Source: Paraclostridium sordellii | Lineage (GTDB): Bacteria > Bacillota > Clostridia > Peptostreptococcales > Peptostreptococcaceae | DNA: 64,000 nt | Reading direction: 5' to 3' | NCBI RefSeq assembly: GCF_000953675.1 | Contig: NZ_LN679998.1 | Span: 891,911 to 955,910, forward strand | Shown here: in pieces, positions 34,924-43,860 of the stretch | How positions within the stretch are numbered: the stretch's first letter is position 1 | Layout: each line of letters starts with the position of its first letter | Program-made: the position numbers and the translations under genes | Notes under the pieces: model-generated | What the model saw: only the letters and a program-made list of their open reading frames with translations | The model's database searches: none | Told to the model about the DNA's origin: nothing

Positions 34924-36912
34924 ATGCATAAAAAGATTAGGGGCATAATATATATATTATTTTTTGTTATTTTACTTACTATAGCCACAACTCTTAATGG
35001 AAAAAGAGGTAAGGTATATTCACATAATGATACAAATAAAGGTTTTAATGTTTTAGTTTTAAATTCTTATCATCAAGGCTATAAATGGGAGTCAAGCATT
35101 TTAAAGGGATTAGATGAATATATAGAGGAAAATAGTGATTGTGGGATAAATTTTAAAATAGAATATTTAGATTTTAGAAATAATTATAATGATAAATATA
35201 TAGATTCATTAAAGAAAATGTTAAAAGAAAAATACCCAAAAGGAAGTATTGATGCTATATATACTGTAAATGATGAAGCTTATGAGGTTTTCTATAAAGA
35301 TGTAGTAGATGAAGAAAGTAACTTTTATAAAATTCCTCTATTATTTAGTGGAGTAGACTATAAAGAAAGTGGGAATAAAGAAGAAAAAGAATATATGGCT
35401 GGGATTTATCATGGAGACGATAGTTTAAGTTTAATGAACATGATCATGGAGTTAAGTCCTAATGTTAAAAATATAAATTTAATAATAGAGGATTCAAGAT
35501 ATGGAGAATCCGTAAAAGCTGAAATTGATAACTTGATAGATACATATCTAAAAGATGAAATGAAAGTAAATTATATAAAAAGTAATTATATACAAGACAT
35601 ATATAATAAATTAAAAAATTTAGAGGATAACAATGAAACTGTAAATATTATTGCAGGAGAATTTCAATACAAAAACTCTAAAAAATATATAGAGCCTAAA
35701 GATGCTATAAAAGAAATTAGAAAATATACAAAAAGACCTATATACTCAAACGACCCAAGTTATATGCATGCAGGTATAGTTGGTGGATATATGGATATAG
35801 GTGGAGAACATGCAAAAATAATCTGTAGCATGATAGCTAGTTTAAAAAAAGGTATAAATATTAGAGATATAGAAAATACTGTAGAGCCAAGAGCAAATGG
35901 ATTTGTGGATTATAACAGTATATATGAATATAATATAAATCCATTAAATGTTGGAAAAGATGTTAATATAATAAATAAAAAAGTATATGAATTTTTAATA
36001 CCTACTTGGTGTAAAAATGCAATATTAGTGATTTTAATTATATTTATTACTATTGGCATAATAGGAGTAAAGTTTTTATCTAAAAACAGAAAGAGAAAAC
36101 AAGAAGAAAAAGAAGAAATTAAGATAGCAAAAGAGCGAGAAAAATTGAAGTCAGACTTTATAGTAAATTTAAGTCATGAACTTAGAACCCCTATAAATGT
36201 TATATTAGGAATTAGTAAAGTATTAGAATGTAGTGTTCAAAAAGATAATTTAGATAAAAATTATCTATTAAATAAATTGGAAAGTATAAATTTAAACTCA
36301 TATAGATTATTAAAAATATCAAATAATATAATAGATATGACAAAGGCTGAGTCAGGTATGCTTAAACTAAATTTAGAAACTTGTAATATTGTAAGTATAG
36401 TAGAGGATGTTTTTGATATAAGTGTTGAAGTTGCTAATAGAAAAAATATTTATATGACTTTTGATACTGTTTGTGAAGAAATAAAAACAGCAGTAGATAT
36501 AGAACAAATTAGGAGAGTTGTTTTAAATTTGTTATCAAATTCTATAAAGTTTACGCCTAAAAATGGAAATATAAATTTATTTATATGGAAAAATCTAGAT
36601 AATATAGTTATTGAAGTTGTGGATAGTGGAGTTGGAATACCTAAAGAGAAATTAAGCGAAATTTTTCATAGTTTTTATCAGATTGAAAATCTATATACAA
36701 GAAGTAGTGAAGGAAGTGGAATAGGTCTAAGCATAATAAAAGAAATTGTACAAATGCATGGTGGGAAAATAGAGGTAGAAAGTGAAGTTGGAGAAGGGTC
36801 TATCTTTAGAATTTATATACCTATTAATTTAGAAAACAATATTCCAGATTATAATCCATGTAAAATTGAAGATATAAAAAGAATGGTGGAATTAGAAATG
36901 TCAGACATTTAA
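34924..36912 (+). CDS. Sensor histidine kinase with extracellular ABC-substrate-binding-like domain (orphan)
   Basis: The 662-residue kinase has a membrane span at ~8-24, a large outer domain (~40-350: FNVLVLNSYHQGYKWESSIL, then YTVNDEAYEVFYKD and GIYHGDDSLSLM) resembling the ABC transporter substrate-binding family PF04392, a second span (~362-382), then HisKA (His418 in SHELRTPIN) and HATPase (NLLSNSIKFTPK, DSGVGIP, GSGIGLSI). All catalytic boxes are intact. No response regulator adjoins it, so the partner is elsewhere. The ligand could be an aromatic compound or purine-like molecule by family analogy. The ATG follows GGGGAGAT. Confidence 0.92.
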   Translation: MHKKIRGIIYILFFVILLTIATTLNGKRGKVYSHNDTNKGFNVLVLNSYHQGYKWESSILKGLDEYIEENSDCGINFKIEYLDFRNNYNDKYIDSLKKMLKEKYPKGSIDAIYTVNDEAYEVFYKDVVDEESNFYKIPLLFSGVDYKESGNKEEKEYMAGIYHGDDSLSLMNMIMELSPNVKNINLIIEDSRYGESVKAEIDNLIDTYLKDEMKVNYIKSNYIQDIYNKLKNLEDNNETVNIIAGEFQYKNSKKYIEPKDAIKEIRKYTKRPIYSNDPSYMHAGIVGGYMDIGGEHAKIICSMIASLKKGINIRDIENTVEPRANGFVDYNSIYEYNINPLNVGKDVNIINKKVYEFLIPTWCKNAILVILIIFITIGIIGVKFLSKNRKRKQEEKEEIKIAKEREKLKSDFIVNLSHELRTPINVILGISKVLECSVQKDNLDKNYLLNKLESINLNSYRLLKISNNIIDMTKAESGMLKLNLETCNIVSIVEDVFDISVEVANRKNIYMTFDTVCEEIKTAVDIEQIRRVVLNLLSNSIKFTPKNGNINLFIWKNLDNIVIEVVDSGVGIPKEKLSEIFHSFYQIENLYTRSSEGSGIGLSIIKEIVQMHGGKIEVESEVGEGSIFRIYIPINLENNIPDYNPCKIEDIKRMVELEMSDI

Positions 36913-37011
36913 TATATCACAAAAAAGTTATTGACATTATCAACATATAAGCATATTATAAAAAAGTTAGAAATATTATTTGAAATATACAATTAAAATA
37001 TAGAAAGTAGG

Positions 37012-37127
37012 TGGTATTAATGGATCCGAGCCCTGAGAGGAAAAATTTAGTGAAATCAAAAAATAAACTAGATAAGGACATTAATACCATTATTTATTTT
37101 TGTCCTATCTAATAGTAGGAGAATAAT
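37012..37127 (+). promoter_or_regulatory. Structured leader of mgtE, candidate translational switch
   Basis: An 11-bp perfect helix (37012-37022 with 37079-37089) encloses 56 bases. A competing helix pairs TAGATAAGGACA (37069-37080) with TGTCCTATCTA (37101-37111, one bulge). The TCCTA (37103-37107) within that segment is also complementary to TAGGA (37116-37120) in the mgtE ribosome site. The first two helices share bases 37079-37080, so folding of the outer one would free TCCTA to block the ribosome site. It does not match my memory of the M-box consensus. Confidence 0.45.
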
Positions 37128-38471
37128 ATGAAAACAAATATAAGTAAATTAGAACTAGAGAAGTTTTTACTTCATGCTCCACAAGATAAGGTAATAGAGC
37201 ATGTAAAATCTATTCATCCAGTTGATGTATTAGATATAATAAGAGAAAATGAAGCTGATAGTTATGATATTTTAAATCGATTGCCAGAAAACTATATAGC
37301 TTCTATAATTGATGAAGCTGATATTGAAGAAAAATATGAAATTTTAAGAAGATTTTCTGAAAATAAGCAAAAAAATATTATTGAAGAGATGTCTTCAGAT
37401 GAATTAACAGATTTATTGGGTTCTTTAGATGAAGAAAATACTAGAAAAATTTTAGAAAAGATGACAGATGAAGATGCAAGACATGTTCGTCAGCTATTAA
37501 GTTATGCGCCAGATACAGCAGCAGGTATAATGGCAACTGAATTTATATCTATAAAAGAAAATATGACAGTAGGATCTACCTTAGAATATTTGCAAACTTG
37601 TGGTAGAGAAATAGGAAATATATATGAATTATATGTAATTGATAAACTTTATAAATTAAAAGGAAGCATTTCTCTAAAGGAATTAGTTACTCATAAATTT
37701 GAGACATTAATTTCTGAAATACTTAAAACTGAAGTTGAGTGTATCCCCTATGATATGGACCAAGAAGAAGTTGGACATATATTTGAAAAGTATGGGTATT
37801 TAACAATGCCTGTAGTAGATAGCCATCAAAGATTATTAGGAATTATAACATTTGATGATGTTATTCAAATATTAAGAGATGAATCTACTGAAGATATACA
37901 TCGTCTTGGAGGGGTAGACGAAGGAGAACGAATAAATGGAACATTAATGGAGTCTGTAAAAAGTAGACTTCCATGGCTTGTAATAAATCTTGCAACAGCT
38001 ATTTTAGCATCTTCCGTAGTTGGATTATTTGAAGGTACTATAGAAAAAGTTGTTTCACTAGCTACATTTATGCCAATAGTAGCTGGTATGGGTGGTAATG
38101 CAGGAACACAAACTTTAACAATAATAGTTAGAGGTTTGGCATTAGGTGAATTAAGTTATAGTAATATGAAAAGAACTTTATTTAAAGAGTTGGGAATAGG
38201 AGCTATAACAGGTATTTCAATTGGTGCAATAATAGCAGTTCTTGGGTATTTATGGGAAGGAAAGATTATATTTGGATTAGTAATAGGAATAGCTATGATA
38301 TTAAATATGGTAGTAGCAACTGTTTCTGGATACTTAGTTCCTATTGCACTTAAAAAATTAAAAATAGATCCAGCATTAGCATCATCAATATTTGTAACTA
38401 CATTTACAGATGTATTAGGATTTTTCTTTTTCTTAGGATTAGGAACTATGTTTATACATTATTTAGTATAA
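37128..38471 (+). CDS. mgtE: MgtE magnesium transporter
   Basis: MgtE is a Mg2+ channel gated by intracellular Mg2+. The 447 residues show the N-terminal superhelical domain (~10-125), two CBS domains (~130-250, with YGYLTMPVVDSHQRLLGIITFDDV) and five C-terminal membrane spans with the pore motif PIVAGMGGNAGTQT near residue 325. The length and order are standard. The ATG has AGTAGGAGAAT upstream, within the structured leader. It is monocistronic, with a bidirectional terminator shared with the convergent export genes. Confidence 0.96.
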   Translation: MKTNISKLELEKFLLHAPQDKVIEHVKSIHPVDVLDIIRENEADSYDILNRLPENYIASIIDEADIEEKYEILRRFSENKQKNIIEEMSSDELTDLLGSLDEENTRKILEKMTDEDARHVRQLLSYAPDTAAGIMATEFISIKENMTVGSTLEYLQTCGREIGNIYELYVIDKLYKLKGSISLKELVTHKFETLISEILKTEVECIPYDMDQEEVGHIFEKYGYLTMPVVDSHQRLLGIITFDDVIQILRDESTEDIHRLGGVDEGERINGTLMESVKSRLPWLVINLATAILASSVVGLFEGTIEKVVSLATFMPIVAGMGGNAGTQTLTIIVRGLALGELSYSNMKRTLFKELGIGAITGISIGAIIAVLGYLWEGKIIFGLVIGIAMILNMVVATVSGYLVPIALKKLKIDPALASSIFVTTFTDVLGFFFFLGLGTMFIHYLV

Positions 38472-38516
38472 AAAATAGCTGTTTCAAAGTTAGTTAACTT
38501 TGAAACAGCTATTTTT
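38471..38516. terminator. Bidirectional terminator between mgtE and the heptad-repeat gene
   Basis: A stem of about 21 bp (AAAATAGCTGTTTCAAAGTTA and its complement) has A and T runs at both sides and lies between two convergent genes. Confidence 0.93.
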
Positions 38517-40383
38517 AATTGTTTATTTTCATTATAAATTTAACACTGCCATTCATATCTTTATTTTTACCAGCAAAGTTATTATATTCTTTAGATAATT
38601 TAACTATTTCATCTTTTATATCCATTAAACCATTTATATTTGATAGTTTTGTATTTCCTTCTTTATAAAGTTTATCTAATCCTTGAGTTTTTAATTTTGA
38701 TACACCATTATATAAATCGCTAGAGCCTTTTGCTAAGGCATTAGTTCCTTTTAGCAATTTAGATGAATTAGTAGTTAAGCTATTTGTTCCATCTACTAAA
38801 CTTTTTCCACCTTGTGCTAATTGATTTGTACCTTTACTTAATTCATCAGTTCCAGATACAAGTTTTTTACTACCTTCTTCTAACTGATTTGTAGCTGAAG
38901 ATAACTGTTTTGAACTTTCACTAAGGGTTTTACAACCATCGGATAGAGCTTTTAAATTAGAATTAAAACTATCAGATCCAGCCTTTAAATTACTTAAACC
39001 ATCACTTAGACTGCTTGCACCATTTGCAGCAGTTAAAACTCCGTTTTTCAAAGAGCTAAGGCCATCTCTTTGACCTTGAGATACTTGATTTAGTGATCCG
39101 GAGATATTTCTTAATTGACCAGCAACATCTGGATTAGATTCTTCAATCATAGAAGCTAAATTTACTAAGCCTCCAGCAAGTTGATCAATATTATTTGTTG
39201 AACCTATTAAGCCATCGATTCCACCAACTCCATTATTTAAACCAGAGGATAAATTATCTGCACCGCTCTTTGCATTTGATATACCATTATTTATATTTGA
39301 GTAAGCTTCGTAAAGTTTATCTGTGTTTGATGAAAAGCTACTAACTCCTTCATTAAACTTAGATTGAGATGAATTTAGTTGACTAAGTCCAGAACTTAAA
39401 CTTTTTGCACCTGAATTTAGTGTTGGAGCAGATTGATTTAGTTTATTTATTCCTTCGCTTAAACTTGTTGACCCTTTGGCTAAAGATTTTACACCTTCAT
39501 CAAATTTTGCAAAGTTTGAATTTAATTCATTATTTCCATCTAGTAATTTTTTTGAACCATCTAAAAGGTCATCTCCACCTTTTTTTAAGTTATTTAAAGA
39601 TTTTGATAAATCGTTTAATGTAGAGTTTTCATCAATTCCTTTAAGCTCAGGTAGTTTTGGAGTAGAAACTATCATTATATTAGGCATTTCAAATTTGTTT
39701 GTTTGACCTTCTATTACTAGAGTGTCTTCTAAATCAATATACTTTTGTAAATCTTTATCAAGATCTAGTGTTTCTTTTAGCCCGGGGAAAGATGTAAAAG
39801 TTATGCTACTATTTTTACCGTCATCAATAAGCTCACCGCTATTAATTTTTATATTTTTAAAATTATCTCTTTGGAATAACACTTCAGTAGCCGTTAAAAA
39901 TGGTACGTACATTTCTTTTGTAGTATTGTTTATTTTACGATTTCGTTTTTCATTATTATTTAACTTTATAGTTATTTTAAATTTACCTGATTTTCCTTTT
40001 ATATCTTTAGCAGTAACTTTCTTATTATTTAATTCATATTTTATATCAACGTCAATAGGTAGTTTTTCTTTACTATCTCCTTTATAATATAAATCTTCAT
40101 TATTTACATTCCAAGTTATTTTATCACCATCTATTTTAGGTTTTTCATCTCCTTTTACATTTGTTATATTTTTTAAGTTGCTGTAATCTTTAAATTCACC
40201 GAGCTTTTTATCTGAATTTATCCAAGTGGAAACTATAGTTTTATCAATATTACCATCTTCTTTTAAAATCGTATAAACAGTTTCATCTTTTTTAGTATCA
40301 GCAAAAGCTATGCCAGTATTTAAAAATATCATCAAAGTTGTTAAAGTTGCTATTGTTGCCTTTGGTAAATTAACTTTTTTCAT
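38515..40383 (-). CDS. Exported YhgE/Pip-like heptad-repeat protein
   Basis: The 622-residue protein has a signal peptide (about 1-28, ending GIAFAD), a beta-rich N-terminal domain (~30-250) and a long array of LxxGxxxLxxG heptads (~265-560; for example SLAKGSTSLSEGINKL) that should form an extended coiled coil outside the cell. Such repeats occur in YhgE/Pip proteins, which are usually paired with MMPL transporters. It lacks the C-terminal membrane domain of full YhgE. Its ATG directly follows the stop of the MMPL gene (TAAATG), so the two proteins probably work together in moving lipids or wall components. Frames on the plus strand here are shadows of the repeat array. Confidence 0.88.
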   Translation of the reverse strand: MKKVNLPKATIATLTTLMIFLNTGIAFADTKKDETVYTILKEDGNIDKTIVSTWINSDKKLGEFKDYSNLKNITNVKGDEKPKIDGDKITWNVNNEDLYYKGDSKEKLPIDVDIKYELNNKKVTAKDIKGKSGKFKITIKLNNNEKRNRKINNTTKEMYVPFLTATEVLFQRDNFKNIKINSGELIDDGKNSSITFTSFPGLKETLDLDKDLQKYIDLEDTLVIEGQTNKFEMPNIMIVSTPKLPELKGIDENSTLNDLSKSLNNLKKGGDDLLDGSKKLLDGNNELNSNFAKFDEGVKSLAKGSTSLSEGINKLNQSAPTLNSGAKSLSSGLSQLNSSQSKFNEGVSSFSSNTDKLYEAYSNINNGISNAKSGADNLSSGLNNGVGGIDGLIGSTNNIDQLAGGLVNLASMIEESNPDVAGQLRNISGSLNQVSQGQRDGLSSLKNGVLTAANGASSLSDGLSNLKAGSDSFNSNLKALSDGCKTLSESSKQLSSATNQLEEGSKKLVSGTDELSKGTNQLAQGGKSLVDGTNSLTTNSSKLLKGTNALAKGSSDLYNGVSKLKTQGLDKLYKEGNTKLSNINGLMDIKDEIVKLSKEYNNFAGKNKDMNGSVKFIMKINN

Positions 40384-42477
40384 TTAAATTTCCCCCTTAT
40401 TTAAATTTGAAGATTTTTTAGGTATAAAGTTTTTACTAGTTTTTATGATTAAACTGTTAAAAGTTAATAGTATAGCAGGAAGCATAAAAATTATAATAAA
40501 CATACTTATAATTGCTCCACGAGCCATAAGACTACATAAAGCACTTATCATTTCAAGTTTTGATATAAGTCCAACTCCAATAGTTGCTGAGAAAAATGAT
40601 AAAGCACTTGTAACTATTGATCTTGCACTACTTTGAATTGAAACTCTCATAGCTTCAAATTTATTTTCATTAACAGATAATTCTTCTTTATATCTAGAGG
40701 TTAATAAAATAGCATAATCAACAGTTGCTCCAAGTTGTATAGTACCTATAACAATGGAAGCTATAAATGGTTCTATAGTATTAGTGTAATAAGGTATGCC
40801 CAAATTTATAAAAATTGCAGATTCAATAGCTAAAACCAAGATAACTGGAAGCGAAATAGATTTAAATACTACTGCTATAATTACGAATATAGCAATTATA
40901 GATACAAAACTTACAGTTTTAAAATCTGTATCAGCAATCTTTATTAAGTCATCAGTAAGAGGGGCTTCGCCACCTACTAAACCATTTTTATCATATTTAT
41001 GAACTATTTCATTTAATTTTTTTATTTGAATACCAGCTTCATCTGTTGCAGCTCTATACTTAGAATTTACTATTAGTTGTTCATATCCACCTGATTTAAC
41101 TGAATTTAGTAGATTACTTGGAAGGATATCTTGAACTACTGAAGGACCTATTATTTTTTCAAGGGCTACAACTGAATTTATTCCATCAAGATTTTCAATT
41201 TCTTTTATCATTTGTTCCACTTTATAAGGTTTAAGACTATCTTTGACTAACACTATATTAGTGCTATTCATGTTATAATCTTTTTTTAACTTATTTGTTG
41301 CAATAATAGAAGGTAAGTTATCAGGTAGTGATTCATCTAGGTTGTAGTATACCTTTGCATTTGTAGAACCTATTATTGATGGAATAAAAAGTAATAGGAA
41401 AAAAACTACTAATTTTTTATAATGTTTAACAACTATCTCAGATGATTTTTTAAATGTAGGTAGGATTGGTCTGTGTTTGTATTTATGAATTTGTTTATCA
41501 AAAATTAATATTAATGCAGGTAAAACTGTAACTGTACATATAACACCAAGCAAAACTCCTTTAGCCATAACTAAGCCCATATCCATGCCTAGTGCTAAGT
41601 CCATTGCACAAAGTGCTAAAAATCCTGCAATAGTAGTTAAAGAACTACCAAATATTGATGTTGTAGTATTTTGAATTGCTATAGCCATAGCATCTATATG
41701 ACTATCATATTTATCTCTCTCTTCATCATACCTATGTAGTAAAAATATTGAATAATCCATTGTGACTCCAAGTTGTAAAACTGCACTTAAGGCTTTTGTT
41801 ATATAGGAAATTTCACCAAATATTATATTACTACCAAAGTTATAAATTATTGCAAAACCTATGCTTAGTAAAAATATAAAAGGTGTAACATAGGAATCCA
41901 TTGTAAAAGATAAAACGATTAAAGTTAATATAACTGCAATTACCACATATAAAGGAGTTTCTTTATCTGATATATCTTTAGTATCTTTTATAATACTGGC
42001 CATACCACTTAAAAAGGCTTGATTACCAGTTATATTTCTTATGCTTTCAACTGCATTTAGAGTTTTCAATGAAGCAGAGCCTTCTTCAAGTTTTATAACC
42101 ATTAAAGTTGAATTGTCCGTGTATAAAAGGTCGTTTATATCTTTTGGAAGCATTTCTTTTGGAACTGATAAGTCGAGAAAATCATCTATCCATAAGACAT
42201 CTACAACTCCATCAACCTTAGATACTTTTTCTTTTAACTTAGAAACATTTTTGTCTTCCATATTTTCTACTATCAACATAGCAAGTGATCCACAATTGAA
42301 ATCTTCTTTTAAAATTTTTTCTGCTTGAGTTGTTGATAAGTTATCAGGTAAGTAACTTAAAATATCATAATTTATGTCTGTCTTTAAAAATCCTATTGCT
42401 GATGGGATTAGTAACAGTATTGCTATTACTAATATTAATTTGCTTTTTTTAGCTATTAACTTAGATAATCCCCTCAT
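40384..42477 (-). CDS. MMPL/RND family transporter
   Basis: The 697-residue protein has twelve membrane spans in two repeats, each followed by a large outer loop, the RND/MMPL plan. Motifs include LQLGVTMDYSIFLLHRYDEE and LGATVDYAILLTSRYKEE, the MMPL GxxxDYxxxxxxR signatures with the proton-relay Asp and Tyr. MMPL proteins export lipids or similar hydrophobic molecules using the proton gradient. The ATG follows AAAGGGGG on the minus strand. It lies between a TetR regulator upstream and the heptad-repeat partner downstream, in one operon. Confidence 0.93.
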   Translation of the reverse strand: MRGLSKLIAKKSKLILVIAILLLIPSAIGFLKTDINYDILSYLPDNLSTTQAEKILKEDFNCGSLAMLIVENMEDKNVSKLKEKVSKVDGVVDVLWIDDFLDLSVPKEMLPKDINDLLYTDNSTLMVIKLEEGSASLKTLNAVESIRNITGNQAFLSGMASIIKDTKDISDKETPLYVVIAVILTLIVLSFTMDSYVTPFIFLLSIGFAIIYNFGSNIIFGEISYITKALSAVLQLGVTMDYSIFLLHRYDEERDKYDSHIDAMAIAIQNTTTSIFGSSLTTIAGFLALCAMDLALGMDMGLVMAKGVLLGVICTVTVLPALILIFDKQIHKYKHRPILPTFKKSSEIVVKHYKKLVVFFLLLFIPSIIGSTNAKVYYNLDESLPDNLPSIIATNKLKKDYNMNSTNIVLVKDSLKPYKVEQMIKEIENLDGINSVVALEKIIGPSVVQDILPSNLLNSVKSGGYEQLIVNSKYRAATDEAGIQIKKLNEIVHKYDKNGLVGGEAPLTDDLIKIADTDFKTVSFVSIIAIFVIIAVVFKSISLPVILVLAIESAIFINLGIPYYTNTIEPFIASIVIGTIQLGATVDYAILLTSRYKEELSVNENKFEAMRVSIQSSARSIVTSALSFFSATIGVGLISKLEMISALCSLMARGAIISMFIIIFMLPAILLTFNSLIIKTSKNFIPKKSSNLNKGEI

Positions 42478-42527
42478 AGCCTATTTCCCCCTTTAAAAAT
42501 ATTAGGCATGCCCAAATTGGTTTATAG

Positions 42528-42556
42528 GATAGATTGTAGGAGGAGTACAACCTATC
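42528..42556 (-). promoter_or_regulatory. Inverted repeat between the TetR gene and the MMPL gene
   Basis: An 11-bp dyad (GATAGATTGTA with TACAACCTATC) overlaps the end of the TetR gene. On minus-strand RNA it is a hairpin with a single G-U pair and a CTCCTCC loop. It could be a TetR-type operator or a hairpin that tunes expression of the MMPL pair. There is no T run. Confidence 0.45.
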
Positions 42557-43217
42557 TGTCAAGTACATTTATTTTATTTGTTATATTAAAAATATCTATA
42601 TCTTTGATTTCTTCTTTAGTTTTTGATATTATTTCAAAGACTTTTTCATGAGATATATCAAGTAGTAAAAGTCTTGTCTTTATAGTGCTTTCAATTATTT
42701 GGTCTAATGTTAAATCTATATTATCTTTATAAAATCTTCTAAGTAACTCATTTTCACCAGCAGAACCTATTACAACACTTAAACTTATTTGCTCATTACT
42801 AAATTTATAATTTATATTTTTAAGATTAGCTTTTAAAATATCTTCTAAAGTTTTTAAATATTCTTTTCTAACAGAGTCAATTTCAGATGCTTCTATATAC
42901 ATTCTAAATAAAGGTTGGTTAGTTGCGATTACTTTTATATATATGTATTGAGTTATTGCATAACTAAGTAGAGGATCTAAAGATTCATTAGATGATTTAC
43001 TAATATAAGAGTAGATCTTTTCTATAAGGTCTTTATATAAGAAAAGGACAATATCTTCTTTTTTCTTAAAATAGTAATATAAATGTCCCCTGCCTAAATT
43101 ACATACCTCAGCGATTTGCCTTATTGTAGTTTTTGTATAACCTTGACTTATAAAAAGCTTAGAAGCTTCTTTTATTATAATATTTTTCAAATCTTCTTTA
43201 TTATTATCAATATCCAT
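42552..43217 (-). CDS. TetR/AcrR family regulator
   Basis: The 221-residue regulator has an N-terminal helix-turn-helix (TIRQIAEVCNLGRGHLYYYFK, about residues 30-55), typical of TetR/AcrR, and a divergent ligand-binding C-terminal domain. It precedes the MMPL/heptad-repeat pair in the same direction, so it is the obvious local repressor. The ATG has GGGGGTAAAT upstream. A 14-bp perfect palindrome at 43323-43336 in its upstream region is a candidate binding site. Confidence 0.92.
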   Translation of the reverse strand: MDIDNNKEDLKNIIIKEASKLFISQGYTKTTIRQIAEVCNLGRGHLYYYFKKKEDIVLFLYKDLIEKIYSYISKSSNESLDPLLSYAITQYIYIKVIATNQPLFRMYIEASEIDSVRKEYLKTLEDILKANLKNINYKFSNEQISLSVVIGSAGENELLRRFYKDNIDLTLDQIIESTIKTRLLLLDISHEKVFEIISKTKEEIKDIDIFNITNKINVLDR

Positions 43218-43294
43218 TTTTATTTACCCCCATTTTTATTTATAATACTATTTTATCAATATTTTAAAAATTATGTAAACACAATAAATAGTAA

Positions 43295-43322
43295 TGTTAC
43301 GAAAATGTAATCTAGATGTAAC
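43295..43322 (+). promoter_or_regulatory. Triple WalR-type hexamer array
   Basis: TGTTAC (43295-43300), TGTAAT (43306-43311) and TGTAAC (43317-43322) each match TGTWAH and are spaced by exactly 11 bases, that is two overlapping WalR boxes. A perfect -10 TATAAT lies at 43355-43360, so the array would sit just upstream of the -35 of the small exported protein gene, the usual activator position. Confidence 0.7.
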
Positions 43323-43336
43323 AAACATCGATGTTT
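43323..43336. promoter_or_regulatory. 14-bp perfect palindrome, candidate TetR operator
   Basis: AAACATCGATGTTT lies between the divergent TetR and small exported protein genes, abutting the WalR-type array and overlapping the likely -35 of the plus-strand gene. TetR-family dimers bind palindromes of this size. Confidence 0.5.
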
Positions 43337-43395
43337 TTAACCTATAAAATTAGCTATAATTATCTCATAAAGAAATTTATACAGGAGGGTAGATA

Positions 43396-43755
43396 ATGAA
43401 AAGATTAACTGGTTTTATGGGTTTAGTTTTATTAGTAACGACTATTGTTGGAACATTAACTTATAGCCAAAGTACTTACACAAAAGCTGAAAATCAAATG
43501 ATTGAATTTGCAAACAAGAAAATGGAACAGATATATTCTGTAAAAATAGATAAAAATAATTTACGTTATAGCATTGGAGAGCAAGTACAAAAAAATAAAT
43601 TAAAAAAGATTCAAGACAAATCAAATAGTGAAGTAGTAGCTATAACAGCAACTAACTTAGAAAAATTAAAAAAGGGAAATGTTTTATCATACTCTTTTAA
43701 GTATGACTTTAAAGATAAAAAAGTTATAAGTCATGATTTAAAGTTTTTAAAGTAA
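43396..43755 (+). CDS. Small exported or anchored protein of unknown function
   Basis: The product has 119 residues with an N-terminal signal or single anchor (about 5-25, LTGFMGLVLLVTTIVGTLTY), then a lysine-rich mixed alpha/beta domain. I do not recognise the domain; it has some PepSY-like feel (YSFKYDFKDKKVISHDL). CAGGAGGGT precedes the ATG. The WalR-type array upstream groups it with the wall proteins at 24774 and 26371, so a role at the cell wall is a reasonable inference, not a demonstration. Confidence 0.75.
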   Translation: MKRLTGFMGLVLLVTTIVGTLTYSQSTYTKAENQMIEFANKKMEQIYSVKIDKNNLRYSIGEQVQKNKLKKIQDKSNSEVVAITATNLEKLKKGNVLSYSFKYDFKDKKVISHDLKFLK

Positions 43756-43826
43756 TTTAAAGTAAAAATTTAACAAAAGTGTTTTAACTTCCAATTTAGT
43801 GGTATAAATACCAATGTAAAATAATA

Positions 43827-43842
43827 AGTTAGCATGCAAACT
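43827..43842. promoter_or_regulatory. Near-palindrome upstream of hsmA-like gene, candidate MarR operator
   Basis: AGTTAGCATGCAAACT matches its own reverse complement at 14 of 16 positions and lies 19 bases before the ATG of the HsmA-like gene. A second small dyad, TGGTAT-AA-ATACCA, lies at 43800-43813. Either could bind the MarR protein encoded at 44641. Confidence 0.4.
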
Positions 43843-43860
43843 AAGTTGGAGGTAATCAAA

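Noticed and set aside
36961-37127. M-box magnesium riboswitch before mgtE
   Set aside because: The conserved GUUAGGUGAGGCUCCU start and the later M-box blocks are absent. I kept it as an unassigned structured leader.
39405-40087. Plus-strand frames over the heptad-repeat gene
   Set aside because: These are shadows created by the Ser/Leu/Gly repeat array, with no ribosome sites.
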